DNA of 64,000 nt from Streptococcus equinus. Lineage in GTDB: Bacteria > Bacillota > Bacilli > Lactobacillales > Streptococcaceae. This document shows positions 55,950 through 64,000 of the stretch, piece by piece; position 1 is the stretch's first letter, and each line of letters opens with the position of its first letter. The stretch covers positions 744,001 to 808,000 of the forward strand of contig NZ_FNKE01000001.1 of the NCBI RefSeq assembly GCF_900101445.1. Reading direction: 5' to 3'. The position numbers were made by a program, and so were the translations under genes. The notes beneath the pieces were generated by a model, which saw only the letters and a program-made list of their open reading frames with translations, was not told where the DNA came from and did not search any database.

Positions 55950-57711
55950 GAGTCATTTTCTCCAAAGTTCTTTTAACAATATATTTCATAGCTCTAGCTG
56001 GACCAACAAAGATATATTTAAAAGCACCTTTTATCCCACCCATATATGTAAAATCAACATAAGTGTGAGGAGCACTATCACCACGTTCATTATATAATTT
56101 GTTATCAACAAATGGTGTTATTGAAACTTGATTTTTAGAGATTCTAAAATCATAGTGTTCATTCCATGCAATATAAACAAGTAATCGTTCAATAGCATGT
56201 AAAATAGAATTTTGTGGTAATGGTTCAGCTGGAACATCTTCATCTGTTAATTCTAAATCAAATAACGGTTTTAAGGCATCATACTTAAACCAGACAAAGG
56301 TTCCATAACTCATAACAAATGTATGGAAATTATTGAAATCAATTGTTTTGGTCATTCCCATTTTTTCCCATAAATCATTCATTTCAGGAGCAATCAAATG
56401 TTCGTTCCATGCATCAACAATCTTATTAAATCTAAAGAAAGTCGGGATATCAGCAATAACAAGTCCCAATTTATCATTTTCAAAGTTAGCAAGAATATTA
56501 TCAGCAGGTTTTATTAACATATCAATTAGCTCATTTCGCCAAGATTCACCTGCCCAAAAATCTGCCTCCTTAGATTTTTTAGTATGGAAATGTCCAATAT
56601 AATCATAATCAGATAAATATTCTTTCAACTTCAACATTGGTAGAACATCACGTCCAATATTTCCAGTTACAAAAATTCGAGCATTTTTACCATTTTCATC
56701 TAAAATCGATTTAATTTCCTGTTGTTTAGTTTCACTATCAGTTGTAATATATAAATCATAACTAAAATGGAAATTTTCAAAAGCATTCAGAAAATCTTCT
56801 AATAAATCAACATAGAAAACATGAAGATGCACTGCAACTTTTTTATCAGCTAACGAAACCGCAGGGACTTCTTTAACGTATTTTCGAGCTAACAAATACT
56901 TAAAGTCAGGGAAATTAATTTCAGACATATGTGAAACAATCAAATCTACTGGATAGTCCGATTGTTTAGCAATCTCATCTAAAAGATACGGAGTAATATG
57001 CTGATTATTATCAATTGCCTTAACTTTAATAAACGGCACTCTATGACTTAAAATTGCCGTTGGATGATAAAAGGAAAAATCGGCGTGTAACATGTGACTT
57101 GCATCTTCATTTACAGTATTAAAAATGACTTTATATTTAAATCCTGCATCCAAGAATTTTGTCGTTACTTGTGTTTCATAGTTATCAATAACATCTTGAA
57201 CATTGGTATAGTTTTTCACATTTTCCCAAAAATTTTTAAACTCTGGAGAAACAATAACAGATTTTTTAAATGTAATAAAATAACTTTGAATATGCTCGCG
57301 AAAACCTTGAGTATAGCGAGATTTAGGAGTAGCACGGTTATTTGTTAGCCCCCAGAAATCAACACTATCATCACTCTCATACTCAAGATAGTAATCTTTA
57401 ATATCCCACAACGGACCGAAACACGTATCATTCATAATTGTGACAGAATCATAAGTAGCCAGCTCTTCAAATCCAACTGCAGTCATACCATCACGCCAAG
57501 CAGCAAAATCAAAACCAATATTTTCTCTTTGAATAAAAGAATCCATCAATCGATGTTCAACTAACTTGTGATAATCATTATCATTAATCGAACTATTTGA
57601 AATAAATACCACTTTTGAAAAAAGTGGGCGCATTTTTGTCAATTGGTAATACACATGTGAACTAATATGATTGTACTTATTAAAATGGACGTACAATAAT
57701 AAACGTTTCAT
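55933..57711 (-). CDS. rgpF: RgpF/GacG-like rhamnan synthesis protein
   Basis: This 592-residue protein matches RgpF: M-K-R-L-L-L-Y-V-H-F-N-K-Y-N at the start, I-Q-R-E-N-I-G-F-D-F-A-A-W-R-D-G near 81-96, and T-G-N-I-G-R-D-V-L-P-M-L in the second half, where the same N-I-G-R-D-x-x-P motif recurs. It consists of two glycosyltransferase-like halves and extends the rhamnose backbone at the inner membrane face. It overlaps neighbours on both sides (4 and 17 bases). Confidence 0.95.
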   Translation of the reverse strand: MKRLLLYVHFNKYNHISSHVYYQLTKMRPLFSKVVFISNSSINDNDYHKLVEHRLMDSFIQRENIGFDFAAWRDGMTAVGFEELATYDSVTIMNDTCFGPLWDIKDYYLEYESDDSVDFWGLTNNRATPKSRYTQGFREHIQSYFITFKKSVIVSPEFKNFWENVKNYTNVQDVIDNYETQVTTKFLDAGFKYKVIFNTVNEDASHMLHADFSFYHPTAILSHRVPFIKVKAIDNNQHITPYLLDEIAKQSDYPVDLIVSHMSEINFPDFKYLLARKYVKEVPAVSLADKKVAVHLHVFYVDLLEDFLNAFENFHFSYDLYITTDSETKQQEIKSILDENGKNARIFVTGNIGRDVLPMLKLKEYLSDYDYIGHFHTKKSKEADFWAGESWRNELIDMLIKPADNILANFENDKLGLVIADIPTFFRFNKIVDAWNEHLIAPEMNDLWEKMGMTKTIDFNNFHTFVMSYGTFVWFKYDALKPLFDLELTDEDVPAEPLPQNSILHAIERLLVYIAWNEHYDFRISKNQVSITPFVDNKLYNERGDSAPHTYVDFTYMGGIKGAFKYIFVGPARAMKYIVKRTLEKMTHDRKG

Positions 57712-59027
57712 TTTTTTCTCCTAAAAAAATTAATAATAGCAGTAGGAATTATCCAACGTCGTGAATGTGTAACTGAATTATAAGCAACAATCATTTTCTC
57801 CAGTTCCTGTTTATAATAGTGTCTTTCATCATTCACTTGTTTGTAATTAATTCTATATGATTCTAATTCTTTAACTTGCTTTTGTAGATGTAATAAATCT
57901 TGAGAAAGAGTTTTAGCAATGTAATCATCACGGTTAATATCATCGACATTAAACATTTCATAAACTAGTTTAAAAGTTTTTTGACTAGATGTAGAAACAT
58001 CATAAATCAATTGAGGATCATAACCCTTAAACATCACATAATTCCCAATGATATCGCCATTTGAGTAACTTGGTAAAATTTCTGTATCAGATTCCTGATT
58101 AATCAAAGCAACTCGCTTATAAAAACTAGGTAACTCAGACAAATCAACTCTAACTGTAGTTACTTCTTCTGGAAGATTGAACAGCACGCATCCATTCTCT
58201 TCAAACTTAAATTTAAGAACTTTATCTTCACTAAAATTTTCACCATCAGTAATATAATAGATTTTTACATATTGGTTTTCAAAAGCTAAATTAATATTTT
58301 TATCAAAATGAATACCAATTGCACGTTCTATTTCATCACTAGCAATTGTCTGATACTTATTCAATATATAAATATATGCTTCATAAAATTTTAGAAGATC
58401 ACCTCTTGCTGAGCGTGAAACATCAAAAACTCGATAATTTAAAAACGTACTATGATTAGCAATAGGTTTTGCATTTCTTACTAAAACAAGATTTAAAAAG
58501 AAATCATAATCCTCAAGTTGTTTTATGCTATCGTCATATTTTACATCACCTAAAACAGATGTTCTAACTAATGAAGTCGACGAAATATAATTACCAACTA
58601 AGAATGTATTTAAATCAAAATCTCTAGCTTGTACTACCACAGCACCATTTTCAGGATTTACTAAATTACAATATGCAATATCAGCATCATTGTTTTCAAG
58701 ACTGTGCAATAATTCTGAAACATAATTTTCTTCAAGATAATCATCACTATCTACAAAAAGAAAAAAATCACCATTTATTAATTGTAAGCCCTTATTTCTG
58801 GTTCTTACCACTCCTGAATTGTCATGAACGAAATAATGAGTTTTGTTATAGGGAGAATCCTTAAGAGTTTCCTTAATAACCTGACCTGAATTATCTGTTG
58901 ACCCATCATTTAATACAATTAATTCAATATTCTTATGAGTTTGGCTAAATATACTCCTTAAACACTGTTCAATGTATTTTTCGTGGTTATAACAAGTTAC
59001 TAAAACTGATACTAAAGTCTCACTCAT
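57708..59027 (-). CDS. GT2 glycosyltransferase of the polysaccharide operon (rgpE position)
   Basis: This 439-residue protein has an N-terminal GT2 domain (residues 1-230) with V-L-V-T-C-Y-N-H-E-K-Y near 7, V-L-N-D-G-S-T-D-N near 37 and F-V-D-S-D-D-Y near 90. The C-terminal part is of mixed type with a coiled coil (DLLHLQKQVKELESYRINYK) and a short basic end. It sits between rgpD-like and rgpF-like genes, the place of rgpE in S. mutans; identity with RgpE is not certain. Start and stop overlap the neighbours by 4 bases each. Confidence 0.85.
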   Translation of the reverse strand: MSETLVSVLVTCYNHEKYIEQCLRSIFSQTHKNIELIVLNDGSTDNSGQVIKETLKDSPYNKTHYFVHDNSGVVRTRNKGLQLINGDFFLFVDSDDYLEENYVSELLHSLENNDADIAYCNLVNPENGAVVVQARDFDLNTFLVGNYISSTSLVRTSVLGDVKYDDSIKQLEDYDFFLNLVLVRNAKPIANHSTFLNYRVFDVSRSARGDLLKFYEAYIYILNKYQTIASDEIERAIGIHFDKNINLAFENQYVKIYYITDGENFSEDKVLKFKFEENGCVLFNLPEEVTTVRVDLSELPSFYKRVALINQESDTEILPSYSNGDIIGNYVMFKGYDPQLIYDVSTSSQKTFKLVYEMFNVDDINRDDYIAKTLSQDLLHLQKQVKELESYRINYKQVNDERHYYKQELEKMIVAYNSVTHSRRWIIPTAIINFFRRKK

Positions 59028-60244
59028 TTAAACTTCCAAGTTCCATTTCTTTGAATTATACCTGTTGCAGAATCTAAAGCAGAAATATCATCCGATGCAA
59101 TATCATCTCTGTTGATTACAATAATAGGATTTGTTGTAGCATCTGTAAATGCGAGCATGTTTCCATCAACGTCTCTAACAGTCACTTCCAATTTTAATTT
59201 CAAATTGTTGACTGAAGATAATTTACATGAATAATAAGCTGTTTTATGTCCAATTCCCTTAGTCTTATTATCCAAAGTATTATCATTATAAATCCATACA
59301 TTACGATCAATATCAGTTAACGATAGTCCAATATATGTTTCAACGTCTTCCATCACATCATACTCGATTTTAAAATTAATATCATCATTTGGAGTAATCT
59401 GATTAGAAGATAATAATTCTAGCTTGAAATTTTCAACCTTTGGTTTTACTTTTTCAGCACTATCACCTTGGTTTTGTTCCTTCTGAGTCTCCTTCAAAGG
59501 AGCTGTATTATCGTAACTATATTGATTGGCGACATCAAACGGATCACCATATGCTTTAACCAAACCGTTTTCAATAAGAACAGCGCGGTTACAATATTTC
59601 TTAACTGCTCCCATATCATGGGTAACAAGAATTGTTGTCTTACCACTTTCTTTACGTTCCATGAAATAATCATTACACTTACGTTGGAAAGCTTCATCAC
59701 CTACGGCAAGCACTTCATCAAGAATGAGCACGTCACCTTGGGCTTTAATGGCAACTGAAAACGCTAAACGGACTTGCATACCACTTGAGTAGTTTTTTAG
59801 CTTTTGATTCATGAAATCTTCTAGCTCAGCAAACTCAACGATGTCATCATACATGGCATCGATTTCTTCAGTTGTGAACCCAAGCATGGCACCGTTCATG
59901 TAGACATTTTCTCGTCCTGTCAATTCAGGATTGAAACCAACTCCAAGCTCAATAAATGACACCATTTTACCATTAACCGTAACTGTTCCTTTTTCTGGAA
60001 CATAGATTTGTGAAATGATTTTCAAAAGTGTTGATTTACCAGAACCATTACGACCAACAATCCCAAAGAAATCTCCTTTGTGAACATCAAATGAAATATC
60101 TTTTAAAACATGTTGCTCACGATAACCTTTGACTCCTTTAAAACGATTAACTAGAGCTGTACGTAAACTATGAGTTGCTTCAGTTGGTAGTTTAAAATAT
60201 TTACTAACATGATCAACTTTTACTGCAATTTCTTTATCTGACAT
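59024..60244 (-). CDS. rgpD: ABC transporter ATPase for polysaccharide export (RgpD/GacE)
   Basis: This 406-residue protein has an N-terminal ATPase domain with Walker A G-R-N-G-S-G-K-S-T near 64-72, the signature Y-S-S-G-M-Q near 152 and Walker B V-L-I-L-D-E-V-L near 173. Residues from about 265 form an extra C-terminal beta domain, as in Wzt-type exporters that recognise the chain end. With the permease encoded next to it, it flips the lipid-linked rhamnan across the membrane. It shares one base with the permease gene. Confidence 0.95.
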   Translation of the reverse strand: MSDKEIAVKVDHVSKYFKLPTEATHSLRTALVNRFKGVKGYREQHVLKDISFDVHKGDFFGIVGRNGSGKSTLLKIISQIYVPEKGTVTVNGKMVSFIELGVGFNPELTGRENVYMNGAMLGFTTEEIDAMYDDIVEFAELEDFMNQKLKNYSSGMQVRLAFSVAIKAQGDVLILDEVLAVGDEAFQRKCNDYFMERKESGKTTILVTHDMGAVKKYCNRAVLIENGLVKAYGDPFDVANQYSYDNTAPLKETQKEQNQGDSAEKVKPKVENFKLELLSSNQITPNDDINFKIEYDVMEDVETYIGLSLTDIDRNVWIYNDNTLDNKTKGIGHKTAYYSCKLSSVNNLKLKLEVTVRDVDGNMLAFTDATTNPIIVINRDDIASDDISALDSATGIIQRNGTWKFK

Positions 60245-61050
60245 TATAAAATCTCCGCAAATTTCTTAGCATGTTTATGGAAAATTGAATATCCAACAAT
60301 AAGAATTAAAACTGGAAGGATGTAAGGAATAACTCCCCAAATATGATTGTTATATAACTCCCAACCACGCATGCTACCTGAATAAACAATGTAATGACGC
60401 ATATCTTGAATGATTTGTGCAAGTGGGTTTAGCATCATTAATTTTGCTACAGTAAACTGATTTTTTTGAATAATAAAAGTCAATGAATAGATAACAGGTG
60501 TAGCATACATTCCAGCTTGCATTACAACTTCCCAAATCGGTCCCAAGTCACGATATTTAACAAATAAAGCTGCAAGAATAAAAGCAACTCCCGCTGATAT
60601 CATGGCTAATTCAATAAACAATGGAATAATGACTAAAAAGTTCCAACTTAAGTGAACACCATTAACTAGTGCAAAAACAAATACAACTAAAAGGTTAATA
60701 CCATAGTTAATAGCTGCACCAACTACTGAAGAGATAACAATGATTTCCTTAGAGAAATTCAATTTACGTAGTAAGTCACCACGAGTTACAATTGAAACCA
60801 TCCCCATATTGGTAGCTTCTTGGAAAAATGACCATGTTACCATACCTAAAAGCACACCAATTGCATAATGAGGTGTTCCGTCATCTAATCTCAAAAAACG
60901 GATAAACACCAAATACATAATTGTGAAAAGCATTAATGGTTTTAAAATTGACCACAAATGCCCAATTAAACTTCCTTGGTAACGAAGTTTAAAGTCCGTT
61001 TTTACCATTTCTTTTAATAAGATTTTATTTTCTTTACTAAAGAACTTCAT
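60244..61050 (-). CDS. rgpC: ABC-2 permease for polysaccharide export (RgpC/GacD)
   Basis: This 268-residue protein has six membrane segments of the ABC-2 type and the typical start L-K-E-M-V-K-T-D-F-K-L-R-Y-Q-G-S-L-I-G-H-L-W-S-I-L-K-P-L. The segment F-V-K-Y-R-D-L-G-P-I-W near 165 is also characteristic. It forms the channel that exports the rhamnose polymer. It lies between rgpB- and rgpD-like genes, overlapping the former by 4 bases. Confidence 0.95.
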   Translation of the reverse strand: MKFFSKENKILLKEMVKTDFKLRYQGSLIGHLWSILKPLMLFTIMYLVFIRFLRLDDGTPHYAIGVLLGMVTWSFFQEATNMGMVSIVTRGDLLRKLNFSKEIIVISSVVGAAINYGINLLVVFVFALVNGVHLSWNFLVIIPLFIELAMISAGVAFILAALFVKYRDLGPIWEVVMQAGMYATPVIYSLTFIIQKNQFTVAKLMMLNPLAQIIQDMRHYIVYSGSMRGWELYNNHIWGVIPYILPVLILIVGYSIFHKHAKKFAEIL

Positions 61051-61982
61051 TTATTTCTCCTATAACCAAATTTGGTAATAATTAATGTTCTAAACACAAG
61101 TGTATGGAAGGTACGATTTTTGCGTAAGCCATACTGATTCAATGTTTTAATTCGTTGGATTAGTGGCTTGTCCATAATCGTTGTGAAATTTTCAACCAAG
61201 TCTCTTTTTTCAGGGGTCAATGCTAAAGCCAATAAAAAGCGTGCTTGAGTTTGACTAGCATTAATCAACCACCAATATTTTTCGACTAATTTATGAGGCT
61301 TAATCCAATTTTTCATGCGTTTAGTCCATGTACGCGCCCCCAACACATTAGCATCATGTTGACGATACAATTCAGTTGGGTAATCAACATAAGCAAGATT
61401 ACCTAAAGCGCTAGCAAGCAAAGCAAGATACCAATCGTGCATCAACAAATCATCTGTTGATGTCCACAATTCAGCCAATGCATGGTTTACCATTGCTGTA
61501 CCGCCAGTCACTGTGTTTTCAGTCAGTTCTTGGACCAACTCAGTATTGGCATGATCAGACTGTGTTTTAATCATACTTTCATGTAAAACGTTTAAATCTC
61601 GGTCAACAATTTTCAAATCTGTATAAACCAATAAAGGTTTCTGACTATCATACTTTTCTGCTTCTGCAAAAGTAACAGCCAATTTATCTTCTAGCCAAAT
61701 ATCATCTTGATCAGAAAAGAAATAGTAATCAGCTTTGCTATGTTTTAAAAGGGTATAAAAGTTTTTAATAACGCCAAAATTTTCACGGTTGTCAGCATTA
61801 ATAAAAACGATACGTGAATCAAGCTGCGCATAGTGCTTAATAATTTCGGGTGTAGTATCACTAGAGCCATCATCACGAATATACAAAGTCCAATCCTTGA
61901 CTGTTTGTTTCTGAATACTTTCAATCTGTTCAGCCAAAAATTGTTCACCATTGTAGGTAGACATGAGAATATTAATCTTCAT
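61047..61982 (-). CDS. rgpB: Rhamnosyltransferase (RgpB/GacC-like, GT2)
   Basis: This 311-residue protein has GT2 motifs I-L-M-S-T-Y-N-G-E-Q near 5-14, I-R-D-D-G-S-S-D near 35-42 and F-F-S-D-Q-D-D-I-W-L near 90-99, plus a conserved M-H-D-W-Y-L near 187. It adds rhamnose to the growing lipid-linked primer in the cytoplasm. The gene overlaps the rgpA-like gene by 11 bases and the permease gene by 4, as in other streptococcal rgp/gac operons. Confidence 0.94.
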   Translation of the reverse strand: MKINILMSTYNGEQFLAEQIESIQKQTVKDWTLYIRDDGSSDTTPEIIKHYAQLDSRIVFINADNRENFGVIKNFYTLLKHSKADYYFFSDQDDIWLEDKLAVTFAEAEKYDSQKPLLVYTDLKIVDRDLNVLHESMIKTQSDHANTELVQELTENTVTGGTAMVNHALAELWTSTDDLLMHDWYLALLASALGNLAYVDYPTELYRQHDANVLGARTWTKRMKNWIKPHKLVEKYWWLINASQTQARFLLALALTPEKRDLVENFTTIMDKPLIQRIKTLNQYGLRKNRTFHTLVFRTLIITKFGYRRNK

Positions 61983-63126
61983 TTAAAAATAGTCCCTCAT
62001 ACTCTCCAACGATTTTTTCCCATGTGTAATTTTGTTTAACAATGGCACGCGCACGATTGCCATATTCCGTAAAATCATAATGACCATCGGCGTCATTAAT
62101 CAAACATGAGAGATTACCTGATGTTTTATTCCAATAAAAAGCACTTGCTCCTGCAACTGACTTATTGAAAGGCACATCAAGCACAAGATTTAACTTGGTA
62201 TGTCCTAGTGCTTCTAGCAAACCAGGATTTGTTCCACCAACTTCATGACCGTGGATATAAGCAAAAGCATTCTCACGAATGTAGTTCAGCAAATCACGAT
62301 CATATACAGTGCCGACAAACTTAACCCTGTGATCACGTTCAAAGTTTGTCAAATGTTTCAACTTATCAAAATAAGCACTATTTTTATGGTTAGAAATAAT
62401 AATCAAATCACGTCTTGTATTTGATTTCATAAACTCACGAATTGCTGTTTCATAATTGTTTTCTGGCACAAATCGACCAACAATCAGATAGTAGCCATTT
62501 TCCTTAGTTTTCCAATTATCAAAACATTTTCTAACCTTATAATCATCAGCTGTTAGGGTTGATTTTTTCAAATCCGTTCCATAAGCAATAAAACGTGTCT
62601 TAGCATCTGGATAAGATTCTTTTATATAGTTTTCAATACCAATATTATCTGAAATAACCAAATCAACTGTTTTAGCCATCGATTTTTCAGCATATTTTAA
62701 ATAAGCTTGAACCGGTTTTGACCATTTTGAGCGTTTCCACTCAAGACCATCTGGATTGACATAAACTTTTCCGCCAAGAGCGTGAATTCTCCAGGCAAAA
62801 GGTGCAATAAATGCCCCAATTGTGTTACCCAAAATATAAAAAATAGGGTGTTCAATACCAGATCTTTTTACCATTTGAAGTCCATAAGTAATTGCCATCA
62901 TATCATAGGCAATCACTCGTGCTGGACCAATTTTAGGTGCCTTGATGGTAAAACAATCTGCGCCCTCATATTTAAAATGCGTATGATGTTTATCGTCACT
63001 CAAACAAGCGACGTGATAAACAATATCTGAGCTCTGCTTATTTTTTACCAACTCCTCAACAAAAGTCTCAAAGCCACCATATTTCGCAGGCAAGCCTCGA
63101 CTTCCGATGATGAATACATGTTGCAT
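61972..63126 (-). CDS. rgpA: Rhamnosyltransferase starting the polysaccharide (RgpA/GacB-like)
   Basis: The 384-residue protein begins at ATG 63126 (MQHVFIIGSRGLPAKYGGFE), with GGAG 9 bases upstream. It has the DUF1972-plus-GT4 form: G-S-R-G-L-P-A-K-Y-G-G-F-E-T-F-V near 8-23, V-N-P-D-G-L-E-W-K-R near 117-126, and E-V-G-G-T-N-P-G-L-L-E-A near 300. It transfers the first rhamnose to the lipid-linked GlcNAc primer. It is the first gene of the operon; no rmlD/gacA gene stands directly upstream, unlike in S. pyogenes. Confidence 0.95.
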   Translation of the reverse strand: MQHVFIIGSRGLPAKYGGFETFVEELVKNKQSSDIVYHVACLSDDKHHTHFKYEGADCFTIKAPKIGPARVIAYDMMAITYGLQMVKRSGIEHPIFYILGNTIGAFIAPFAWRIHALGGKVYVNPDGLEWKRSKWSKPVQAYLKYAEKSMAKTVDLVISDNIGIENYIKESYPDAKTRFIAYGTDLKKSTLTADDYKVRKCFDNWKTKENGYYLIVGRFVPENNYETAIREFMKSNTRRDLIIISNHKNSAYFDKLKHLTNFERDHRVKFVGTVYDRDLLNYIRENAFAYIHGHEVGGTNPGLLEALGHTKLNLVLDVPFNKSVAGASAFYWNKTSGNLSCLINDADGHYDFTEYGNRARAIVKQNYTWEKIVGEYEGLFLNED

Positions 63127-63158
63127 GGCACACTTCTCCATTCTAAAATACAATCAAA

Positions 63159-63167
63159 AATATTATA
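63159..63167 (-). promoter_or_regulatory. Promoter of the rhamnose polysaccharide operon
   Basis: On the minus strand an extended -10 TGGTATAAT stands about 40 bases before the rgpA-like start. No strong -35 is visible. Confidence 0.7.
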
Positions 63168-63240
63168 CCATATTTTAAATAAGCTGGCGATGGAAAAACG
63201 AAAGCCCCTTGAGAATATAGGGAATCTGGTGGAAATTTCA

Positions 63241-63270
63241 CACAAAAAAACACCAGCATTTCTACTGGTG
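63241..63270 (-). terminator. Terminator after the PaaD-like gene
   Basis: On the minus strand ACACCAG-TAGAAATG-CTGGTGT is followed by TTTTTTTG, 8 bases beyond the gene end. It separates the rpoD-linked transcript from the polysaccharide operon. Confidence 0.9.
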
Positions 63271-63277
63271 TCATCTT

Positions 63278-63613
63278 TTATCTAATTCCCAAAGCAATGC
63301 GGGCATAACGACTCATTTTATCAACTGACCAAGCTGGGTACCATACCAATTTGACTTCAGTATTAGTTACCTCAGGAATCTCACGCATTGCATCGTGAAT
63401 TTGATCGGTAAGAAGATCTGCTAGTGGGCACCCCATTGTTGTTAAGGTCATATCAATTTCAGTGTGTCCATTTTGCTCGAATCGAATCTCATAAACAAGC
63501 CCTAGATTAACAATATCAATCCCTAATTCAGGGTCAATAACTGTTTCCAAAGCTTCAAGGATACGATCTTTAATCTTTGCGACATCTTCTTCTGTATATT
63601 TTTGTTCAGACAT
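63278..63613 (-). CDS. DUF59/PaaD-like iron-sulphur assembly protein
   Basis: This 111-residue protein has the MIP18/DUF59 pattern: A-L-E-T-V-I-D-P-E-L-G-I-D-I-V-N-L-G-L-V-Y near 16-36, M-T-L-T-T-M-G-C-P-L-A near 57-67 with a conserved Cys, and V-W-Y-P-A-W-S near 90-96. Related SufT proteins help mature Fe-S proteins. It follows rpoD by 22 bases and is probably co-transcribed with it, as in many streptococci. Confidence 0.95.
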   Translation of the reverse strand: MSEQKYTEEDVAKIKDRILEALETVIDPELGIDIVNLGLVYEIRFEQNGHTEIDMTLTTMGCPLADLLTDQIHDAMREIPEVTNTEVKLVWYPAWSVDKMSRYARIALGIR

Positions 63614-63635
63614 AAGCGAACCTCTTGACTATTTT

Positions 63636-64000
63636 TTAATCTTCGATAAAATCACGGAGCTGTTTGCTACGGCTCGGATGGCGAAGTTTGCGAAGTGCTT
63701 TAGCTTCAATCTGACGAATACGTTCACGCGTCACGTTGAAGACTTTACCAACATCTTCCAATGTACGCATTTTACCATCATCGAGACCAAAACGCAAGCG
63801 CAAGACGTTCTCTTCACGGTCAGTCAATGTGTCTAAGACTTCATCAAGTTGTTCACGAAGAACAACACGAGTTGTGTAGTCTACTGGATTTTCAATAACT
63901 TCATCTTCAATGAAATCTCCAAGATGGCTGTCATCTTCTTCACCGATAGGTGTTTCAAGAGAAACAGGTTCTTGAGCGATTTTCAAGATTTCACGAACTT
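63636..64000 (-). CDS. rpoD: RNA polymerase primary sigma factor, C-terminal part
   Basis: The visible 121 codons encode the end of region 3 and all of region 4: [32 protein letters not shown], and the helix-turn-helix [28 protein letters not shown]. The frame runs on past position 64000 (V-R-E-I-L-K-I at the edge), so the gene is cut by the window and not by mutation. It recognises the -35 element of housekeeping promoters. Confidence 0.98.
   Translation of the reverse strand, partial: VREILKIAQEPVSLETPIGEEDDSHLGDFIEDEVIENPVDYTTRVVLREQLDEVLDTLTDREENVLRLRFGLDDGKMRTLEDVGKVFNVTRERIRQIEAKALRKLRHPSRSKQLRDFIED

Noticed and set aside
63180..63277. rmlD/gacA-like gene upstream of rgpA
   Set aside because: The gap between rgpA and the PaaD-like gene is too short and holds only a terminator and a promoter; rmlD must be elsewhere.

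Overview
The window comes from a low-GC Firmicute, almost certainly a Streptococcus. The evidence is the infC-rpmI-rplT block with an L20-type leader, cmk beside a LysM protein, a single-cluster ferredoxin and an EbsA-like gene, two proteins with GBS-Bsp repeats, and a rhamnose-polysaccharide (rgp/gac type) operon next to rpoD. The combination suggests the S. bovis/S. equinus group, but that species call is inference.

Positions 1 to about 36,760 are the larger part of a temperate siphovirus prophage. Its left end, including the lysis genes and one attachment site, lies outside the window. Nearly all phage genes are on the minus strand, so phage order runs from right to left. The integrase (35585-36745, +), an Ltp-like secreted protein, a small unknown gene and a CI-like regulator face right. 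The Cro-like gene faces left from a consensus promoter (33887-33915) whose 17-base spacer is almost entirely an operator palindrome. The early block (33287 to 23660) encodes a small HTH protein, a DnaD-like replisome organizer carrying phased repeats (likely the origin), a DnaC-like loader, RecT with a RecE-like nuclease, SSB, RusA and many very small proteins. An ArpU/DUF1492-type regulator (22627-23040) marks the early-late switch. The late block holds a ParB-methyltransferase fusion, terminase small and large subunits, portal, MuF protein, scaffold, decoration-like protein, Phage_cap_E-type capsid, connector and completion proteins, major tail protein, a frameshifted tail chaperone, tape measure, Dit, Tal and a large receptor-binding protein with three related carbohydrate-binding-like modules.

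Three non-coding stretches in the prophage are the most unusual part. The first is 23041-23659: about 600 bases with three tRNA-like acceptor/T-arm elements and a short opposite-strand promoter-terminator unit. The second is 16388-16635, just ahead of the scaffold gene: a tRNA-Lys-like gene followed by a leader with mutually exclusive stems and a T-box-like AGGGTGG element. The third is 33288-33622, behind cro: nested long-range inverted repeats and a second copy of the short promoter-terminator unit.

From 36,947 onward the DNA is host chromosome: a lipoteichoic acid synthase-like gene; translation genes; cmk, LysM protein, ferredoxin, EbsA and pepT; a lipoprotein; two secreted murein hydrolases (GH25 and CHAP) built on GBS-Bsp repeats; and a separately promoted GT2 glycosyltransferase. 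A tightly overlapping polysaccharide operon follows (63126 to 50630): rgpA-, rgpB-, rgpC-, rgpD-like genes, a GT2, an rgpF-like gene, a GacH-type glycerol-phosphate transferase and two membrane proteins. The window ends with a DUF59/PaaD-like gene and the 3' end of rpoD.
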